DNA of 64,000 nt from JADZAI01 sp964390465. Lineage in GTDB: Bacteria; Pseudomonadota; Alphaproteobacteria; Micropepsales; Micropepsaceae. The stretch spans positions 62,001-126,000 of the forward strand of contig CAYMIJ010000003.1 in the NCBI GenBank assembly GCA_964390465.1. Direction: 5' to 3'. The notes beneath the pieces are model-generated. The model searched no databases, had not been told where the DNA came from, and worked only from the letters and a program-made list of their open reading frames with translations. Positions 61,339 through 64,000 of the stretch are shown here, piece by piece (the first letter of the stretch is position 1; every line of letters begins with the position of its first letter). The translations under genes were made by a program, and so were the position numbers.

Positions 61339-62868
61339 TTACTCGTCATCGCCGCCGGCATCTTCGGCAGTATCAGGCGTGCCGTCATTATCGTCATCCG
61401 TGTCAACGTCGTCAGGTGTGCCGTCATTATCGTCGTCGGTATCAGCCGTGTCAGCCGTGCCGTCATTATCGTCATCGGTGTCCACAGCATCTGGCGTGCC
61501 GTCCTGATCCTCATCAGATGCTTCGGCGACATCAGAAACGCCGTCATTGTCATCATCAGTGTCAGCTGCATCGGGCGTGCCGTCCTGATCCTCGTCTGAT
61601 GCTTCGGCTTCGTTAGCCCCATCGGTATTCGCTTCATCAACTGCCGCTTCCGGTTCAGCTTCCGGGGTGTCCTCAACCTTGTCTTCCGTTGGCTGCTCTG
61701 GCTCGGCTTCCGGGGTCTCCTCGACCTTGTCTTCTGTCGGCTGCTCTGGCTCAGATTGCGGCGCGTCTTCGACTTTGTCTTCTACCGGCGGGGCTGGGGC
61801 AGCCGCATCGTCGCTCGTGCTATCTTCGACGTCGGCAGGGTCAGCGACGTCAGGAAAATCTTCCACGTCAACTTTATCATCGGCGGCGTCCTGCGCCTCA
61901 TGCCCCTCAAGTGTGGTCTCAAAGGCGGCGGCATCTTCTGATATGGTCTCTTCAGACGCTTCAGCTTCGGAAACTATTTCCTCGCTCACGATGGACGTAT
62001 CCACCTCAACGCTCTCCTCATATACGGAGGACGTTTCGTACGAGGTGTAGGTGTACTCCTCATAGTAGTACTCATACGAGACACTGTACTCCTCGTAGAC
62101 ACCACCCCAATACGTGTAATCATCCGCGTAGTAAGCGGCTGAAGCGGGGTCATAGACCAGCAGATAGTCGTAATATCCGCTGTAATATCCGAAGGCTTCG
62201 TCCATGGTCATCAGGACCAGCCACTGATCATCCGGGGACGCGTTATACCTCGTCGCTCTATCAAGAAGGTCCAGCAAATAGGCCAATTCCGCAACTTCAG
62301 ACGGGCTGGCGGAACGCTTTGATTTCTGCGCCGTGATCTTGTTCTTCAGGGCGCTTATGCGCCGCGTGTTTTCCTTGGCTTTTTCGGGGGTTCCGCGCTT
62401 GCCGCCGCCGAGGCGTTTAGCGGTTGCATCCCATGAAGACTTGAAGGCGCGCATCGCCTCTTTGACAGCCGGATCCATGATCCCTGACTGCTTATATGTG
62501 GCGGTGAGGCGGGCGGCGGCGCGCGATGCATCACTGATCGCCCGGGCCAGCTTCTTATTATTCTTGGCGGCGGCAGCCTTTTCCAACGCATCAAGGGCTT
62601 TGGCGGCTTTGCTGATGGCATCTGCAAATGGGGCTGCCTTGGCCATAGTGGCAGGCGGCAGCTTCTTTGAAACACTGACCATGACGGCGAGTGCGCGCTT
62701 TGAACGACGGATCAGCTCTTTTCCGGTCGCGGTCTTCTGGCCAGCTGCAGGTGCCGCCGCCTCTGAGATCATAAGTGTATTGAATGGCGTGGCAGCGGAT
62801 GGCGTCGTGACAAGCAGCGTTGACGCTGAAGCCATGAGCAGGCCCAAGGCTGCGCGAAGATGTGTCAT
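61339..62868 (-). CDS. Exported acidic protein with Tyr-rich region and calcium-loop repeats
   Basis: 509 residues. A signal peptide (cleavage near SAA, residue 26) leads to an Ala/Lys-rich helical domain (about 40-190). A Tyr-rich low-complexity region follows (about residues 220-283: 20 Tyr in 64). Next comes an extremely Glu/Asp-rich stretch with imperfect EPEQPTEDKVE repeats. The C-terminus has six DxDxDG-type loops of the thrombospondin-type-3/EF-hand kind (DEDQDGTPD, DTDDDNDGT). Proteins with such loops usually continue into an OmpA-like or other anchor; this one simply ends. It is probably secreted or periplasmic and calcium-binding. It lies between thiS and thiG. I do not know a homologue with the whole architecture. 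Confidence 0.75.
   Translation of the reverse strand: MTHLRAALGLLMASASTLLVTTPSAATPFNTLMISEAAAPAAGQKTATGKELIRRSKRALAVMVSVSKKLPPATMAKAAPFADAISKAAKALDALEKAAAAKNNKKLARAISDASRAAARLTATYKQSGIMDPAVKEAMRAFKSSWDATAKRLGGGKRGTPEKAKENTRRISALKNKITAQKSKRSASPSEVAELAYLLDLLDRATRYNASPDDQWLVLMTMDEAFGYYSGYYDYLLVYDPASAAYYADDYTYWGGVYEEYSVSYEYYYEEYTYTSYETSSVYEESVEVDTSIVSEEIVSEAEASEETISEDAAAFETTLEGHEAQDAADDKVDVEDFPDVADPADVEDSTSDDAAAPAPPVEDKVEDAPQSEPEQPTEDKVEETPEAEPEQPTEDKVEDTPEAEPEAAVDEANTDGANEAEASDEDQDGTPDAADTDDDNDGVSDVAEASDEDQDGTPDAVDTDDDNDGTADTADTDDDNDGTPDDVDTDDDNDGTPDTAEDAGGDDE
61381..61606. repeat. Tandem repeats encoding Asp-rich calcium loops
   Basis: Repeating units of roughly 30-40 bases, seen on the plus strand as GTGCCGTCATTATCGTC or GTGCCGTCCTGATCCTC, encode the DxDxDG loops at the C-terminus of the acidic protein. 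Their near-identity suggests expansion by slippage or unequal recombination, so copy number may vary between strains. Confidence 0.85.
61650..61785. repeat. Tandem repeat encoding EPEQPTEDKVE units
   Basis: Three imperfect copies of about 48 bases (sharing CCTTGTCTTC and GGCTGCTCTGGCTC on the plus strand) encode alternating Glu/Pro/Lys/Asp units of the acidic protein's linker. Distinct from the calcium-loop repeats further downstream in the same gene. Confidence 0.8.
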
Positions 62869-63017
62869 GTTGAGCTTTCAGTCCTTTGGTTCCCCGATTC
62901 CAAAAGTGATCATGGATTTCCTCCAATGGCTATAGGTCAAACTGTCGCACCATCAGGGTCGCAGGGGCATCAACGGACCGGATTGCCGTGGAAGGGCGAG
63001 TTTTCTAGGTTGTCCCC

Positions 63018-63806
63018 ATGACCAACACATCCAAAACCAGCGACAGCTGGAGCGTAGCCGGGCGGACGTTTTCATCACGTCTCATCATCGGCACAGGTAA
63101 ATACAAGACATACGAGGAAAACGCGCGCGCGCTGGCGGCCAGCGGGGCCGAGATCGTCACGGTCGCCCTGCGCCGCGTGAACCTGACAAACCCCAAAGAG
63201 CCGATGCTGGTCGATTATCTCGACCCGAAGAAAGTAACCTATCTGCCGAACACGGCGGGCTGCTTTACGGGAGAGGATGCCGTGCGGACACGGCGACTGG
63301 CGCGCGGGGCGGGCGGCTGGAGCCTTGTGAAGCTGGAGGTGCTCTCGAACACGCCGCACCTTTACCCCGACATGCCCGAAACCCTGCGGGCACTGGAGTT
63401 GCTGGTGAAGGACGGGTTCGACGTCATGGTCTACTGCACCGATGACGTCGTGTTTGCGAAGAAGCTGGAGGAAGCAGGCGCTGCGGCCATCATGCCCGCA
63501 GCCTCACCGATTGGTTCAGGGCTAGGCATCCAGAACCGTGTGAACATCCGGCTGATCGTGGAGCAGGCCAAGGTGCCGGTTCTGGTGGATGCAGGCGTCG
63601 GCACGGCATCTGACGCCGCCATCGCAATGGAGCTGGGCTGTGATGCCGTGATCGCCAACACCGCGATCGCCGCCGCGCAGAATCCGGTGTTGATGGCCAG
63701 CGCACTGAAGCACGCGGTGATCGCGGGGCGCGAGGCCTATCTGGCCGGACGCATGGCGAAGAAGATGTATGCCAGCCCCTCAAGCCCGCTTTCGGGCCTG
63801 ATCTGA
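63018..63806 (+). CDS. thiG: Thiazole synthase
   Basis: Assembles the thiazole phosphate moiety of thiamin from deoxyxylulose 5-phosphate, dehydroglycine/iminoglycine and ThiS thiocarboxylate. 262 residues of TIM-barrel: FSSRLIIGTGKYKTYEEN at the start, LPNTAGCFTGEDAVRTRRLA, the Schiff-base Lys in WSLVKLEVL, and the phosphate-binding VLVDAGVGTASDAAIAMELG. The ATG lies at 63018. No TPP riboswitch is visible in the 150 bases upstream, unlike the thiZXY operon. Confidence 0.96.
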   Translation: MTNTSKTSDSWSVAGRTFSSRLIIGTGKYKTYEENARALAASGAEIVTVALRRVNLTNPKEPMLVDYLDPKKVTYLPNTAGCFTGEDAVRTRRLARGAGGWSLVKLEVLSNTPHLYPDMPETLRALELLVKDGFDVMVYCTDDVVFAKKLEEAGAAAIMPAASPIGSGLGIQNRVNIRLIVEQAKVPVLVDAGVGTASDAAIAMELGCDAVIANTAIAAAQNPVLMASALKHAVIAGREAYLAGRMAKKMYASPSSPLSGLI

Positions 63807-63828
63807 ACTGGCACACATCCATCCATCG

Positions 63829-64000
63829 TCAGTTGCATTTGCCTTTGCCGATGGTGATGTCAGCGCCATCCGAATTGAGGTTGCCTTCGACCGTGTCGAT
63901 GCAGACTGACCCGCTCCCGCTGGTGGAAATCTGTGGGTTGACGGCTGTGCCTGCAAAGCTGACATCGCTGGAACCAGAGCTATCGACGCTGAAGCTGTTA
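63829..64000 (-). CDS. C-terminus of a GIN-domain (DUF2807) exported protein (partial)
   Basis: The minus frame from the window edge to TGA at 63831-63829 encodes about 57 residues (SVDSSGSSDVSFAG, then SGSGSVCIDTVEGNLNSDGA and ending GKGKCN). The Ser/Gly-rich parallel beta-helix pattern with repeated SGSSDV is that of the GIN/DUF2807 'putative autotransporter adhesin head' domain. Two Cys may pair. The 5' part lies outside the window. It converges with thiG, 22 bases away. Confidence 0.7.
   Translation of the reverse strand, partial: NSFSVDSSGSSDVSFAGTAVNPQISTSGSGSVCIDTVEGNLNSDGADITIGKGKCN

Noticed and set aside
61381..61606. CRISPR-like short repeats
   Set aside because: The units vary, have no constant spacer length, and stay in frame within the acidic protein, so they are coding repeats.

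Overview
This GC-rich 64-kb window comes from an alphaproteobacterial chromosome. The evidence is gene order typical of that class: rne/amidase/PBP1A, aminotransferase-hom-glpX-recJ, ihfA-MerR, folK/rpoZ-rsh-pyrE-pdxJ-acpS-lepB-rnc-era, and aroQ-accB-accC-aat-DUF2155-NDUFA12. It also carries a circularly permuted two-piece tmRNA gene, accessory complex I subunits of the mitochondrial type, and a CtrA-like box. I cannot assign the order or genus. I see no insertion sequence, prophage or CRISPR array.

Layout. 1-17.6 kb: a small exported protein, a VOC protein, RNase E divergent from a cell-wall amidase and PBP1A, then an acyltransferase, a flavin oxidoreductase, a DsbA-like isomerase and an amidase, a periplasmic thiol oxidoreductase with a TPR metalloprotease, coaD and a phosphotransacylase/acetate kinase pair. 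17.6-29.4 kb: gyrA, an amino-acid and gluconeogenesis cluster (aminotransferase, hom, glpX, recJ), tRNA-Glu, ihfA, a MerR regulator, and a convergent pair of poorly understood genes. 29.4-41.1 kb: RNA/DNA housekeeping (rnr, a Fe-S uracil-DNA glycosylase, a NYN nuclease), folK, and the long rpoZ-to-era run with two tandem signal peptidases. 41-50 kb: nitroreductase, a spermidine-synthase-like protein, a secreted lectin, an MFS exporter, a 53-residue exported peptide, the ssrA tmRNA, and a TPP-riboswitch-controlled thiamin-precursor ABC transporter (thiZXY). It ends with tRNA-Pro and an NDUFS4-like subunit. 50-64 kb: the B12-dependent ribonucleotide reductase, NDUFA12, DUF2155 and aat, then accC-accB-aroQ and thiS/thiG.

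The core operons are ordinary. The more interesting material lies where they are interrupted or altered. A 734-residue exported transglutaminase-like protein with Ser at the Cys position sits between aat and accC. A Tyr-rich, highly acidic protein with terminal calcium-loop repeats lies between thiS and thiG. A 53-residue exported single-helix peptide follows an AT-rich promoter with a CtrA-type box. The uracil-DNA glycosylase has its conserved N-terminal Cys pair upstream of any ATG, GTG or TTG. RNase R lacks its usual N-terminal helix-turn-helix domain.

Thiamin links three parts of the window: precursor uptake (thiZXY under a TPP riboswitch whose P1 stem contains the ribosome-binding site) and thiazole synthesis (thiS, thiG). 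Cell-envelope growth (amidase, PBP1A, signal peptidases), stringent response (rsh, rpoZ) and RNA turnover (rne, rnr, rnc, ssrA) are the other main themes.
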